Shown here piece after piece: positions 9,399 through 18,242 of a stretch of DNA of 64,000 bases. This DNA is from Desulfobaccales bacterium (GTDB lineage: Bacteria > Desulfobacterota > Desulfobaccia > Desulfobaccales > 0-14-0-80-60-11). Numbering within the stretch: the first letter of the stretch is position 1; every line of letters begins with the position of its first letter. The position numbers were made by a program, and so were the translations under genes. The stretch lies in the NCBI GenBank assembly GCA_037481655.1, contig JBBFLF010000004.1, positions 86,006 through 150,005 on the forward strand, written 5' to 3'. A model generated the notes under the pieces. That model was not told where the DNA came from. It did not search any database and saw only the letters and a list, made by a program, of their open reading frames with translations.

Positions 9399-10734
9399 GA
9401 AGATCCGCATTCTGGTGGTGGATGACGAGCCCAGCATCCGGGAATCCTTGAGCGGCTGGCTGAAGCGCTCCGGCTACGAGGTGGATACCGCCCCGGACGG
9501 GCCCACGGCCTTGGCCAAATGCGAGGAGAGCCACTTCGACATCGCCCTCATCGACGTCAAGATGCCGGAGATGGACGGCATCACCCTCCTCAAAAAACTG
9601 AAGGAGCTGGACCCGGACACCTCCGTGCTCATGATGACCGCCCACGGGGACATTCAGGACGCGGTGCAGGCCATCAAGGCGGGAGCCTACGACTACCTCC
9701 TCAAGCCCTTCGAGCTGGAGGAGCTCACCTTCACCATCAACAAGATGGTGGAGATGCAGACCCTGGCCATGGAGAACCTCATCCTCAAGGACCGCCTGGC
9801 CTCCATGACCCGCTTTGAGAACCTGGTGGGCCAGTCCCCGCCCATGCTCAAGCTGTATGAGACCATCCTGGATGTGGCCAAGACCGACGTCACCGTGCTC
9901 ATCACCGGAGAGACGGGCACCGGCAAAGAGCTGGTGGCCCGGGCCATCCACGCCCAGAGTCCCCGCTGTTATTCGCCCTTCATCGCCATCAACTGCGGCG
10001 CCTTCACCGAGCATCTGCTGGAAAGCGAACTCTTCGGCCATGAGAAGGGCGCCTTCACCGACGCCAAATACACCAAGAAAGGCCGCCTGGAGATGGCCAA
10101 CGGCGGCACCCTCTTCCTGGATGAAGTGGGCGACATCTCCATGAAGATGCAGATTGACCTCCTGCGTGTCCTGGAGACCCACGAGTTCACCCGGGTGGGG
10201 GGCACCACCGTCTTAAAAAGCGACTTTCGGGTCATCGCCGCCACCAACCAGGACCTGCAGGAGGCCATTAAGCGCAAGACCTTCCGCCAGGACCTCTACT
10301 ACCGCCTCAACGTGGTGCACATCCATGTGCCGCCCTTAAGGGAGCGGGTGGAGGACATTCCGCTTTTGGCCCAGCATTTCCTGAGGCGCTACGCCACGGA
10401 GATGAAAAAGAAGATCGATTCCATCCACCCCAAGGCCCTGGAGGCCATGCAGCGCTATCCCTGGCCGGGGAACGTCAGGGAGCTGGAAAACGCCATCGAG
10501 CGGGCGGTGGTCATCGGCAAGGGCCGGCAGATCAAGCTCTCGGACCTGCCTTTCCTCGAAGCGGGGGAAGAGGGACCGGATTACACCGACCTGTCCCTGG
10601 AGGAGATGGAACGGCGCCACATCGCCCGGGTGCTGGCCGCCAAGGGCAGGAATCTCTCCCATGTCGCCCGGGTCCTGCGCATCAACCGCTCCACCTTATA
10701 CGAAAAAATTAAGAAATACGGCCTCTCCACCTAA
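9385..10734 (+). CDS. NtrC-family sigma-54-dependent response regulator
   Basis: This 449-aa protein has three parts. The receiver domain (about 1-125) has Asp57 in LIDVKMPEMDG. The AAA+ sigma-54 activator domain has Walker A GETGTGKE near 175 and Walker B LFLDEVGD. A Fis-type helix-turn-helix lies at the end (HVARVLRINRSTLYEKIKKYG). The L1 loop that contacts sigma-54 reads GAFTDA instead of the consensus GAFTGA. The gene overlaps the preceding kinase, which is its likely partner. The obvious candidate target is the sigma-54 promoter at 12.7 kb driving the GcvH-like pair. Confidence 0.95.
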   Translation: MLPHKKIRILVVDDEPSIRESLSGWLKRSGYEVDTAPDGPTALAKCEESHFDIALIDVKMPEMDGITLLKKLKELDPDTSVLMMTAHGDIQDAVQAIKAGAYDYLLKPFELEELTFTINKMVEMQTLAMENLILKDRLASMTRFENLVGQSPPMLKLYETILDVAKTDVTVLITGETGTGKELVARAIHAQSPRCYSPFIAINCGAFTEHLLESELFGHEKGAFTDAKYTKKGRLEMANGGTLFLDEVGDISMKMQIDLLRVLETHEFTRVGGTTVLKSDFRVIAATNQDLQEAIKRKTFRQDLYYRLNVVHIHVPPLRERVEDIPLLAQHFLRRYATEMKKKIDSIHPKALEAMQRYPWPGNVRELENAIERAVVIGKGRQIKLSDLPFLEAGEEGPDYTDLSLEEMERRHIARVLAAKGRNLSHVARVLRINRSTLYEKIKKYGLST

Positions 10735-11098
10735 TGGGCAGGCGAGGGGCGGCTGACGAGGCGGAGAGAGAGGGTCAGGGTCGGTGCTTTTCTTGGTTTA
10801 CTGACGGCTTGAAAGGCGGCCGCAAGCCGCTCCTGCCCGGTGGCCGAGGGGGCAGCCCTGATCTCTTGCCGAGGCGGTCCGGTTCGGGCGCACCGGGTTG
10901 GCCTTGTCATCCCCCCTGGAGCGGAGGAGTTTGCTCCCGTCCTTTGCCGGGCCAGCCCGGGGGGTAACCACTACCTCTCCTGCGAAGGGGACGCCGTGAC
11001 CCAAAAGCCCCCGGGGTCACCCCCGAGAACCGCTCCCGCCCTTGGATTCTCCTTACCGACCTCCAGCACCCTTTGCCGTCACCGGCATCCTGCCCCGC
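10735..11098. other. Intergenic stretch between convergent genes, no gene recognised
   Basis: This is 364 bp of very GC-rich sequence between the converging response regulator and GcvH-like genes. Several short hairpins are visible, such as GCGGC-CGCAA-GCCGC near 10.82 kb. I could not match the stretch to RNase P, tmRNA, SRP RNA or a cobalamin, SAM or Moco riboswitch core. No convincing coding frame or U-tract terminator is seen. Confidence 0.5.
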
Positions 11099-11959
11099 TC
11101 ACTTGCTGTGGAGGAACTCCTTGACTAGGCGGTCCCAGCCCAGCTGGGGATAGTTGCCGATGAGGTCATCCACCAGGGTGCCCCCGGAGGGCAGGGTGAG
11201 CCCCGCCTCGGACTGCAGCAGGTTGAGAAGCCGGTGGGTCTCGTGCTCAATCCAGGCCACGTTGCATTGCCCGAAGAGCATCTTCTCCAGGTCGGTCTTG
11301 AGATCCGAGGGGGAGACGAGGAAGAGCCAGCCGGCGCCGTAGGGGTCGTCGTGCACCAGGGCGGGGTGTTCCTTAACCGCCGGGTTGACCGCCTCGATGA
11401 AGCCGCAGATAGGGGAGAGGATGGGGGCTTCCTTTCCCTGGCGCACCAGGGTAAAGAGGGGATGGTCGGCCCTGACCTGGTCCCCCACCTCGGGGAGGCG
11501 CAGCTCTTCGGGGACGCCGAAGAGGTGCACGCAGAAATCATCCAGGCCCACCCGCACCCGGCCGGCGTTCTCCAGGGCCACCCAGGTGTGGCCCCGGTGG
11601 AGGAAGCTGGAAGTGGGCACCGCCACCCCCATAATCTCCTGCACCCGGGGGCGCTCCGGCGCCAGGAAGAATTCAAACTGCTCCTCCAGAAGCTCATCGA
11701 AGGAGCACTCATGGCAGAGACGGGTCATCATCAGGCGGCACTGCTGCTCCCCGAAGCGCTGGCGCATCTTCTCCTCCCAGGAGGACACCGGTTTGGGATG
11801 CCCCTTGCGCTTGGCGATCTGGGCGGCGGCCGCGGCGGTGAGAGCCCGGTCCAGCTCACAGTGCTCGCACTCAAAATCCTTGTCGCAGATCTTGTAATCG
11901 ATGACGCCGGCCTCCATCCAGATGCACGGCTTCTTTTCGTCGAGGATGCCCTGAGTCAT
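11099..11959 (-). CDS. GcvH-like protein with Cys-rich N-terminal domain
   Basis: This 286-aa protein has two parts. Residues 1-100 are Cys-rich (C12, C25, C31, C34, then C74, C82, C85; motif CDKDFECEHC) and may bind a metal or Fe-S cluster. Residues about 108-286 are a GcvH-like lipoyl domain (HRGHTWVALE, VGLDDF, HDDPYGAGWL, TLPSGGTLVDD). The lysine in the hairpin is K176 (RQGKEAPILSP), followed by Pro after seven positions instead of the usual eight in GcvH, so lipoylation is possible but not assured. It is the second gene of an operon, 77 bp downstream of the other GcvH-like gene. No glycine decarboxylase P or T genes are present, which argues against glycine cleavage and for a role linked to the Hdr cluster. 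Confidence 0.8.
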   Translation of the reverse strand: MTQGILDEKKPCIWMEAGVIDYKICDKDFECEHCELDRALTAAAAAQIAKRKGHPKPVSSWEEKMRQRFGEQQCRLMMTRLCHECSFDELLEEQFEFFLAPERPRVQEIMGVAVPTSSFLHRGHTWVALENAGRVRVGLDDFCVHLFGVPEELRLPEVGDQVRADHPLFTLVRQGKEAPILSPICGFIEAVNPAVKEHPALVHDDPYGAGWLFLVSPSDLKTDLEKMLFGQCNVAWIEHETHRLLNLLQSEAGLTLPSGGTLVDDLIGNYPQLGWDRLVKEFLHSK

Positions 11960-12036
11960 GGGAGTACCCTGCCTTTCTTAACGGGGTGGGACGGGGCGGA
12001 AGGCGGCGGCCCCCCGCCCCCAGGGAGGACCAGAGG

Positions 12037-12678
12037 TCATTGGCCGGCCCTCCAGGTGCGTTTGTCCCACTGCTCCCAGCCCTCGAAGCCCCGGCGGGAG
12101 GAGGGCGCCTGCAGGTGCCGGGTGAAAAAGCCCCGCACCAGCCGCCGCCAGCCCAGCACCGGGAAGTGGCCGTAGACATCGTCCACGATGCTGCCGCCGG
12201 AGGGCAGGGTGTAACCGGCCTTGTCGCTCAGCATCTCCAGGAGGCGGTGGGTCTCGTCCTCGATCCAGGCGACGGTCTCAGGCCCGGTCACCAGGTTCTC
12301 CAGGTTGTGCTTCAGGTTGGTGGGTTCCATGAGATAGAGCCAGCCCTCGCCATAAGGGTCATCATGGATGAGGCGGGGGTTCTTCATGGCCTTCTCGTTC
12401 ATCGCCACCACCGTGCCATCCACCGGCGCCACAAAGGAGGCTTTGTGCCCCTGGCGCAGCAGGGCCATAAAGATGTGGTCCTGGTAGTAGACCTTGCCCG
12501 GCTCCGGGGGCTGGAGGGCCTCCGCCGGCCCCAGGATCTTCTGGGAGAAGTCGTCCAACCCCACCCGGACCTGGTCCGGTTTCTCCAGCTTTACCCAGGC
12601 GTGGCCCCGATGCAGGTAGTAATCTTCGGTGGGCACCGTGAACCCGAAGACCTGGGCCATTTTGGTCTGGCTTTTCAT
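12037..12678 (-). CDS. GcvH-like lipoyl-domain protein
   Basis: This 213-aa protein was started at the ATG with AGGAGG about 8 bp upstream. Motifs are YLHRGHAWVKLE, VGLDDFSQKILG, HDDPYGEGWLYLM and TLPSGGSIVDDVYGHFPVLGW. The candidate lipoyl lysine is K79 in RQGHKASFVAP, six positions before the conserved Pro rather than eight, a two-residue shortening of the lipoyl hairpin. A C-terminal tail of about 30 residues continues past the GcvH fold. It is the first gene of a two-gene operon behind a sigma-54 promoter. Lipoate-binding GcvH relatives serve sulfur-transferring Hdr-like systems in other bacteria; a similar carrier role here is inference. Confidence 0.82.
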   Translation of the reverse strand: MKSQTKMAQVFGFTVPTEDYYLHRGHAWVKLEKPDQVRVGLDDFSQKILGPAEALQPPEPGKVYYQDHIFMALLRQGHKASFVAPVDGTVVAMNEKAMKNPRLIHDDPYGEGWLYLMEPTNLKHNLENLVTGPETVAWIEDETHRLLEMLSDKAGYTLPSGGSIVDDVYGHFPVLGWRRLVRGFFTRHLQAPSSRRGFEGWEQWDKRTWRAGQ

Positions 12679-12714
12679 GGCTGTGGTCCTCCTTGTGTGA
12701 GTTGCCTGTCTAAG

Positions 12715-12732
12715 AAGCAATGAGCGTGCCAA
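12715..12732 (-). promoter_or_regulatory. Sigma-54 (-24/-12) promoter of the GcvH-like operon
   Basis: Read on the minus strand, the sequence is TTGGCACGCTCATTGCTT, matching the consensus TGGCACG-N4-TTGC at every fixed position. It predicts a start near 12706 and a 5' leader of about 27 nt to the ATG at 12678. A sigma-54 activator gene lies 2 kb away. Confidence 0.85.
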
Positions 12733-12745
12733 GGGTGCATAAATA

Positions 12746-12758
12746 TAACTATTTGATA
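12746..12758 (-). promoter_or_regulatory. IHF-binding site (predicted)
   Basis: Minus strand TATCAAATAGTTA fits the IHF consensus WATCAANNNNTTR at all fixed positions. It sits in an AT-rich block between the sigma-54 element and the upstream inverted repeat, where IHF bends DNA at many sigma-54 promoters. Confidence 0.6.
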
Positions 12759-12799
12759 TTATTAATAAAAAAATTGGTCTCTCCCGACGCCGCCGGCGC

Positions 12800-12818
12800 C
12801 TGTGGGAAAAGCCCACAG
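12800..12818. promoter_or_regulatory. Inverted repeat, candidate activator-binding site
   Basis: CTGTGGG-AAAAG-CCCACAG is a perfect 7-bp inverted repeat about 68-86 bp upstream of the sigma-54 -24 element. This is the normal distance and form for an enhancer site of an NtrC-family activator. Confidence 0.5.
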
Positions 12819-13166
12819 CCCCCAGGTGCTCTCAGGGTAACCTCTTTAAATTATTTATTATTTTGGCTGGCCCCTTGGCGTTGCAAATTCCCACGCCCCG
12901 CCGGCCCTCGGCCGCGGCCTCCCCTGCGGCCCGCTCCCGGGGTCCTGCTTCTAGCTGTGTGCACTTGTTCCGCAAGGGATTCCCTGCCGGCCTCCTGCCG
13001 GTTAACTGGAGTGTACAGATATCCGACACAATCGCAGGGATCATAATTTTTATAACCTGCTTATTTCATTATAAATTTATATATATTTGGCGGAGAAAAC
13101 CGACATCTCGCCTTCCTTCCCCTAAAAATTTTTTTGGACATGGGCTGGATTTTGACATAAGATTGA

Positions 13167-13184
13167 TTGTGCATCTTTTCACAG
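13167..13184. promoter_or_regulatory. Rex-like operator upstream of hmcA
   Basis: TTGTGCATCTTTTCACAG differs at only two of the fourteen fixed positions from the Rex consensus TTGTGAANNNNTTCACAA. It lies 78 bp before the hmcA ATG. Rex is an NADH/NAD-sensing repressor that controls energy genes in sulfate reducers. Confidence 0.5.
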
Positions 13185-13262
13185 AAAGCCATTGTTCATT
13201 AGGCGGCAGGGGACCGAGCCAGGTGCGCTGCCGCCCGAGACCCGTGCCAAGGACCTGAGACC

Positions 13263-14921
13263 ATGGAGCGAGCCACACCCTTGCTGCGCCGGGCCGGATT
13301 GCTGCTGTTGGCCGCGGCGGCCTTCTTTGTCTGCGCCGCCGCCCAGGGGGGTGAGAGCACCCCCGCCGCCGGCAAAACCCCGGCCTCCCCACGGACGGAC
13401 CGCATCATCATCGACACCCTGGCAGCCTACGGCAAACTGGAGCTGCCGCCGGTGGCCTATTTCCATGACAAGCACACCGAGGCCCTGGCCAAGGAGAAGA
13501 AGGACTGCTCTACCTGCCACCTGACGGAGAATGGCCGCCTGTCCTTCGCCTACCGGCGCACCTCTGCCACCCGGCCGGAGGAGATCCAGGGCATCTATCA
13601 CGCCGGCTGCATCGGCTGCCATATGGACATGGCGGCCCAAAACAAGAAAACCGGGCCCCTGGACGGCTTTTGCCGCTCCTGTCACAATGCCGCTCCCCCT
13701 CCGGCGAAGCCTCTCGAGGCCGGCCTGGACAAAGTGCTGCATTACCGGCACGTGGCCTCCCCGGACATCTCCGCCCCCAAAGACAAGGACAACTGCGGTG
13801 TGTGCCACCATCAGGCGGACCCCCAGACCGCAAAACTCATTTATGTCAAAGGGAAGGAAGACGGCTGCCGCACCTGCCATGGTAAGAAGGCCGTGGGCCG
13901 GGTGGCTTCATTAAAGACCGCCTCCCATGAGCAGTGCGTCCGCTGCCACCTGGAGCTGGGGGCCAAGGGGGTGAAGAAAAACGGCCCCTATGAGAGCTGC
14001 GCTGCCTGCCACAGCGCCGCCGGCCAGGCGCTGATTGCCAAAAACAATCAGGCCGTCCTGGAGAAGCTGCCCAACGGCCAGGTGCCGCGGCTCATGCGGG
14101 GCCAGCCCGATGCGGTGCTCCTGGCCTGGCTGGAGAAGAAGGCCCCCGCCGAGCCCGCCGCCCGCATGAACCCGGTGCCCTTTGATCACAAGGCCCACGA
14201 GGCCTACGCCGATTCCTGCCGGACCTGCCACCACACCGGCATCACTTCCTGCACCGGCTGCCACACCCTCCTGGGGGACAAGGCTGGCGCCGGGGTGACC
14301 TACGAGCAGGCCATGCACTCCCCCACCAGCCGCCACAGCTGCATCGGCTGCCACGCGGCCCGCACCCGCCAGGCCGACTGCGCCGGTTGCCACGCCACCA
14401 TGGCCAAAAAGGACGCCCCGGACGGCTGCCGCCTCTGCCACCAGCCCCTCCCCAAGGGCACCCTGCCCATGCAGGAGCTGGCCAGCCTGACTCCGGAGCA
14501 GCGCCTGGCGGTGGCAGAGGTCATGCTGAAGAGCCGCCCGGCCCAGCCGGCGCCCCTCCCGGCCGGCCAGCTGCCCGGCAAGGTCATCATCCGGGAATTG
14601 AGCGACCAGTATGAGCCGGTGGCCTTTGACCATGCCGACCACCTGGCCAAGCTGGAAAAGGCGGTCAAGGGGAGCCGACTGGCCCAGTATTTCCACGGCG
14701 AGGCCTTGACCCTGTGCCAGGGCTGCCACCACAACAGCCCGGCCTCCATGACCCCGCCTCGCTGCAGCAGCTGCCATGCCCGGGACTTCGACCCCCGGCA
14801 GCCGACCCGTCCGGGGTTGCAGGCGGCCTATCACGGCCAGTGCATGAGCTGCCACAAAGAGATGCAGGTGAAACTGGCGGCCACCGCCTGCCAGGAGTGC
14901 CACGCGCCCAAGAAGAAATAA
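13263..14921 (+). CDS. hmcA: 16-heme high-molecular-weight cytochrome c
   Basis: This 552-aa protein has an N-terminal signal peptide (hydrophobic run [15 protein letters not shown], about 13-27), so it is exported to the periplasm. I count sixteen CxxCH heme motifs, from CSTCH near residue 81 to CQECH near the C-terminus. That number and the length agree with HmcA of Desulfovibrio (16 hemes, about 545 aa). HmcA accepts electrons from periplasmic cytochrome c3 or hydrogenases and passes them to the membrane part encoded downstream. It is the first gene of a six-gene operon. The ribosome-binding site is weak (AAGGACC). Confidence 0.96.
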   Translation: MERATPLLRRAGLLLLAAAAFFVCAAAQGGESTPAAGKTPASPRTDRIIIDTLAAYGKLELPPVAYFHDKHTEALAKEKKDCSTCHLTENGRLSFAYRRTSATRPEEIQGIYHAGCIGCHMDMAAQNKKTGPLDGFCRSCHNAAPPPAKPLEAGLDKVLHYRHVASPDISAPKDKDNCGVCHHQADPQTAKLIYVKGKEDGCRTCHGKKAVGRVASLKTASHEQCVRCHLELGAKGVKKNGPYESCAACHSAAGQALIAKNNQAVLEKLPNGQVPRLMRGQPDAVLLAWLEKKAPAEPAARMNPVPFDHKAHEAYADSCRTCHHTGITSCTGCHTLLGDKAGAGVTYEQAMHSPTSRHSCIGCHAARTRQADCAGCHATMAKKDAPDGCRLCHQPLPKGTLPMQELASLTPEQRLAVAEVMLKSRPAQPAPLPAGQLPGKVIIRELSDQYEPVAFDHADHLAKLEKAVKGSRLAQYFHGEALTLCQGCHHNSPASMTPPRCSSCHARDFDPRQPTRPGLQAAYHGQCMSCHKEMQVKLAATACQECHAPKKK

Positions 14922-14955
14922 CGGCTGCGGCCATGAGATCGTGAGGAGTGTCTCC

Positions 14956-16005
14956 ATGCAACGACGTCAATTTCTTGGCCTGCTGGGTGCCACCGCCGCC
15001 ACCGCGGTGCTGGGGAAGCCGGCCCAGGCCGGGCCGAAACACTTCACCGGCTATCCCGACAGCTACGGGGTGCTCTTCGACGCCACCCGCTGCATCGGCT
15101 GCCGGCGTTGCGAAGCCGGCTGCAACCGGGTGAATCATCTCCCCGCCCCGGCGAGGCCCTTTGATGATTTAAGCGTCCTCGACACCAAGCGGCGCACCGA
15201 CGGCCGCACCTTCACGGTGGTGAACCGCTACGAGACCGCTAAGGGGATCGTCTACCGCAAGAATCAGTGCCAGCACTGCCTGGAGCCGGCCTGCGCCTCT
15301 TCGTGCTTTGTGGCGGCCTACGACAAAACCCCCCAGGGCGCGGTGACCTGGAATGAAAAGGTGTGCGTGGGCTGCCGCTATTGCATGATCGCCTGCCCCT
15401 TTGACATCCCTACCTTCGAGTACTGGGATCCGCTGGCTCCCAAGATCATGAAGTGCCATCTGTGCTATCCCCATATCACCGCCGGAAAGCTTCGGGTCCC
15501 GGGCTGCGTGGGGGCCTGCCCCACCGAGGCCTTGGTCTATGGCCGCCGGGCGGACCTCATCCGGGAGGCCCGCCAGCGCTTCCACCTCTTCCCGGGGCGC
15601 TACCTGGACCACATCTACGGCGAGCACGAGATGGGGGGCACCAACTGGCTCTACATCTCCGGCGTCCCCTTCAGCCAGATCGGCCTGCGGGAGGACCTGG
15701 GCGTCACCCCCGCGCCGGAATTCACCTCCGGCGCCCTGGCGGCCGTGCCCATCATCGCCGCGGCCTGGCCGGCCCTGCTCCTGGGGATTTATGCCATCTC
15801 CCAGGCCAAGGACAAGGCGGCCCGCCAGGAGAAGCGGGAGGCTCTCAAAGAGGCCCTGGCCAAGGCCAAGGCGGAGTGCGACGCCGAGCTGGCCAAGGTC
15901 AAGGCCAAGGCGGAAGCCGACAAAAAGGCCGCCATCGAGCGGGAAGTGAAGAAAGCTCTGGAAGAGGCCGCCAAAGCCCAGGCGGCCAAGGAAGAGGGCG
16001 AATAA
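14956..16005 (+). CDS. hmcB: Hmc complex periplasmic ferredoxin-like subunit
   Basis: This 349-aa protein was started at the ATG preceded by GAGGAG. It has a Tat-type signal ([12 protein letters not shown]). Four ferredoxin-type clusters follow: [36 protein letters not shown] and CHLCYPH...CVGACP. A hydrophobic membrane anchor lies at about 255-280, and the last 50 residues are an Ala/Lys/Glu-rich probable coiled coil. It lies 34 bp after hmcA and 1 bp before hmcC. The role is electron transfer from HmcA to the NrfD-like membrane subunit. Confidence 0.95.
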   Translation: MQRRQFLGLLGATAATAVLGKPAQAGPKHFTGYPDSYGVLFDATRCIGCRRCEAGCNRVNHLPAPARPFDDLSVLDTKRRTDGRTFTVVNRYETAKGIVYRKNQCQHCLEPACASSCFVAAYDKTPQGAVTWNEKVCVGCRYCMIACPFDIPTFEYWDPLAPKIMKCHLCYPHITAGKLRVPGCVGACPTEALVYGRRADLIREARQRFHLFPGRYLDHIYGEHEMGGTNWLYISGVPFSQIGLREDLGVTPAPEFTSGALAAVPIIAAAWPALLLGIYAISQAKDKAARQEKREALKEALAKAKAECDAELAKVKAKAEADKKAAIEREVKKALEEAAKAQAAKEEGE

Positions 16006-16006
16006 C

Positions 16007-17257
16007 ATGTCCGGCGAACATGCACCTTCCACCCCTGTGGCCGCGGAGCGCGCGTCCCTGCTGACGCCGTTCAATATCGTCACCGGCCTCATCGTCTTTG
16101 TGGGGTTGATCCTCACCATCCTGCGCTTCACCAAGGGCCTGGCCGGGGTCACCAACCTCTCGGACAACAACCCCTGGGGCATCTGGATCTCCTTTGACCT
16201 TTTGTGCGGCGTGGCCTTGGCCGCCGGCGGCTACACCACCTCCGCCGCCTGCTACGTCTTCGGCCTGAAGCGCTACCACTCGGCGGTCCGGCCCGCCATC
16301 CTGACGGCGTTTCTGGGCTACGCTCTGGTGGTCTTTGCCCTGCATTACGATGTGGGCCGCCCCTGGCGTCTGCCCTACCCTATCTTCTACTCCCCCGGCC
16401 CCACCTCGGTGCTCTTCGAAGTGGGCTTGTGCGTCTTTCTCTATCTCAACGTGCTCTTCCTCGAGTGGACCCCCAGCGCCCTGGAGTGGCTGGGCCTGAA
16501 GAAATGGCGCAACGTCATGGTGAAGATGACCCTGGCCCTCACCATCTTCGGGGTGGTCCTCTCCACCATGCACCAAAGCTCTTTGGGCGCCCTCTTTCTC
16601 ATTGCGCCCTCCAAGCTGCACCCGCTGTGGTACTCCAGCTACCTGCCGGTCTTCTTCTTCATTTCCAGCATCGCCGCAGGGCTGTCCATGGTGATCTTTG
16701 AGGGGACCCTCTCCCACCGCTACCTCCATGACAAGATGGATGACCATTACCTTTCCACCCATGATCAGGTGCATCTGGGCTTCGCTCGGGGCGCCGCCGT
16801 GGTTCTGGTCATCTACTTCTTCCTCAAGCTGGTGGGCCTGGCCCTGGACAACAACTGGCACTACCTCCTCACCGGCTACGGCGCCATGTATTCCCTGGAG
16901 CTTTTGGGCTTTGTGGCCCTGCCGGCCCTGATGTATGCCGTGGGCGTGCGGGAGAAGAACCTGAAGATCATCCGCTGGGCGGCGGTCATCACTGTCCTGG
17001 GCATCGTCCTCAACCGCTTCAACGTCTCCTGGTTCGCCTTCAACTGGCAGCTGCCGGCGGCGGAGCGTTACTTCCCCAGCTGGATGGAAGTGGCGGTCTC
17101 CATTTACATCGTCACCGTGGGCCTGCTGGTCTTCCGCTTCATCGCCACCCGCATGCCCATCTTCTATGAGCATCCGGATTTCAAGGAGGCGGAGCTGGAG
17201 GAGGAGGAACCCCACGAACACGAGACCCGGCCGCATCCCCAGAGCTTCGGGCATTGA
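16007..17257 (+). CDS. hmcC: Hmc complex NrfD-like integral membrane subunit
   Basis: This 416-aa polytopic protein has about ten membrane helices of the NrfD/PsrC/HybB family (LTPFNIVTGLIVFVGLILT at the N-terminus, later WGIWISFDLLCGV). The family interacts with menaquinone and often couples it to ion movement. Length matches Desulfovibrio HmcC. The C-terminal tail is acidic and His-rich (EEEEPHEHETRPHP). Confidence 0.95.
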   Translation: MSGEHAPSTPVAAERASLLTPFNIVTGLIVFVGLILTILRFTKGLAGVTNLSDNNPWGIWISFDLLCGVALAAGGYTTSAACYVFGLKRYHSAVRPAILTAFLGYALVVFALHYDVGRPWRLPYPIFYSPGPTSVLFEVGLCVFLYLNVLFLEWTPSALEWLGLKKWRNVMVKMTLALTIFGVVLSTMHQSSLGALFLIAPSKLHPLWYSSYLPVFFFISSIAAGLSMVIFEGTLSHRYLHDKMDDHYLSTHDQVHLGFARGAAVVLVIYFFLKLVGLALDNNWHYLLTGYGAMYSLELLGFVALPALMYAVGVREKNLKIIRWAAVITVLGIVLNRFNVSWFAFNWQLPAAERYFPSWMEVAVSIYIVTVGLLVFRFIATRMPIFYEHPDFKEAELEEEEPHEHETRPHPQSFGH

Positions 17258-17268
17258 GGAGGAGCGCC

Positions 17269-17406
17269 ATGGAATTCTTCACCTACCACGACTTCACCAT
17301 GTATACCAAAGGGGCGGCCTATATCCTGATGGCCGTCACCTTGCTGGGTATTTTGGGCTTCTGGCTGTTCCTCACCGAGCGGGACGAGGACAAGCTCATC
17401 AAGTAG
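17269..17406 (+). CDS. hmcD: Hmc complex small membrane subunit
   Basis: This 45-aa protein has a single membrane helix (YILMAVTLLGILGFWLFLT) and a charged C-terminus. It lies between hmcC and hmcE exactly where the small HmcD (about 47 aa) occurs, with GAGGAGGAG upstream of the ATG. It is too short for ordinary gene-length cut-offs. Its biochemical function is unknown in the family. Confidence 0.88.
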   Translation: MEFFTYHDFTMYTKGAAYILMAVTLLGILGFWLFLTERDEDKLIK

Positions 17407-17445
17407 GCAAGCGGGCCGGCGGCCGGCCCGGTGGAGGAGCGTTAC

Positions 17446-18126
17446 ATGTATCAATTCATCACCGGACCCCTTCTCTGGCTGACCTTCATCATCTTCTTCG
17501 GCGGCCTCACCTTCCGGGTGGTATGGTATATCCGGGGGCTGGACTGGAAGCTGGACCGGGTGGCCTACCGGGCCTATCCCGCCCAGGGCCTCAAAGGGGC
17601 CTTGCAGTCCATCATCCACTGGCTCATCCCTTACGGCTCCTACGGCTGGCGCTCCAAGCCCTTCTATACCCTGGTCTTTTTCATCTTCCACGCCGGGCTG
17701 GTGATCGTACCCCTGTTTCTGGCCGGCCACGCGGTGCTCCTGGACGAGCGCTGGGGCATCTCCTGGTGGCCCACCATCTCCATGGCCCTGGCCGACACCC
17801 TCACCATCGGGGTCATGGTGACCGCGGTCATCATCCTCGTCCGCCGGCTGGTGCTGCCGGAGGTGCGCATCCTCACCACCTTCTATGACATCTTCCTCAT
17901 CCTGGTGAGCGTGGCGCCCTTCGTCACCGGTTTTCTGGTGGTGCATCAGGTGCAGGATTACACCTTCTGGCTCTATGCCCACATCCTGAGCGGGGAGCTG
18001 CTGCTCGTGCTCATCCCCTTCACCAAGCTCTTCCATGTGGTGGGCTTCTTCCTCTCCCGGGGCCAGCTGGGCATGGATTTTGGCATCAAACGGGCCTGGA
18101 AGAGCCGCAAAGGGTTTGCATGGTAA
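17446..18126 (+). CDS. hmcE: Hmc complex NarI-like cytochrome b subunit
   Basis: This 226-aa protein has about five membrane helices and resembles the NarI/DsrM-type gamma subunits that bind heme b and oxidise quinol. The histidines in FFIFHAGLVIV and the C-terminal FTKLFHVVGFF are candidate heme ligands. The start is the ATG after GGAGGAG; an in-frame GTG 15 bp upstream is unlikely. Partner of HmcF, which follows after 116 bp. Confidence 0.93.
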   Translation: MYQFITGPLLWLTFIIFFGGLTFRVVWYIRGLDWKLDRVAYRAYPAQGLKGALQSIIHWLIPYGSYGWRSKPFYTLVFFIFHAGLVIVPLFLAGHAVLLDERWGISWWPTISMALADTLTIGVMVTAVIILVRRLVLPEVRILTTFYDIFLILVSVAPFVTGFLVVHQVQDYTFWLYAHILSGELLLVLIPFTKLFHVVGFFLSRGQLGMDFGIKRAWKSRKGFAW

Positions 18127-18242
18127 AAATTCTTTCTTATATTGAATGTATGAACGAGATAATTTCCAGGTTTTGCCTGGCGCCCTCCGGGGCGGGTGGC
18201 CACCCCTGAACCGGCAAGCCTGAGAAGAAGGAGCCTGTATTT

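Larger units (their letters stand above)
12679..13262. other. Divergent regulatory region between GcvH-like operon and hmc
   Basis: This is 584 bp without a convincing gene. It holds the sigma-54/IHF/inverted-repeat array on the left, a GC-rich middle and two AT-rich blocks (12.84-12.86 and 13.04-13.09 kb). On the right are a TTGACA hexamer at 13152-13157 and a Rex-like palindrome. No good -10 hexamer was found at the right spacing from that TTGACA. Confidence 0.7.

Noticed and set aside
10735..11098. A structured RNA or riboswitch in the gap after the response regulator
   Set aside because: Several hairpins exist but no conserved core of a known RNA class could be matched, and both neighbours point into the gap.
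12865..12884. A sigma-54-like element facing hmcA (TGGCC...TTGC)
   Set aside because: GG and GC are separated by 12 bases instead of the required 10.
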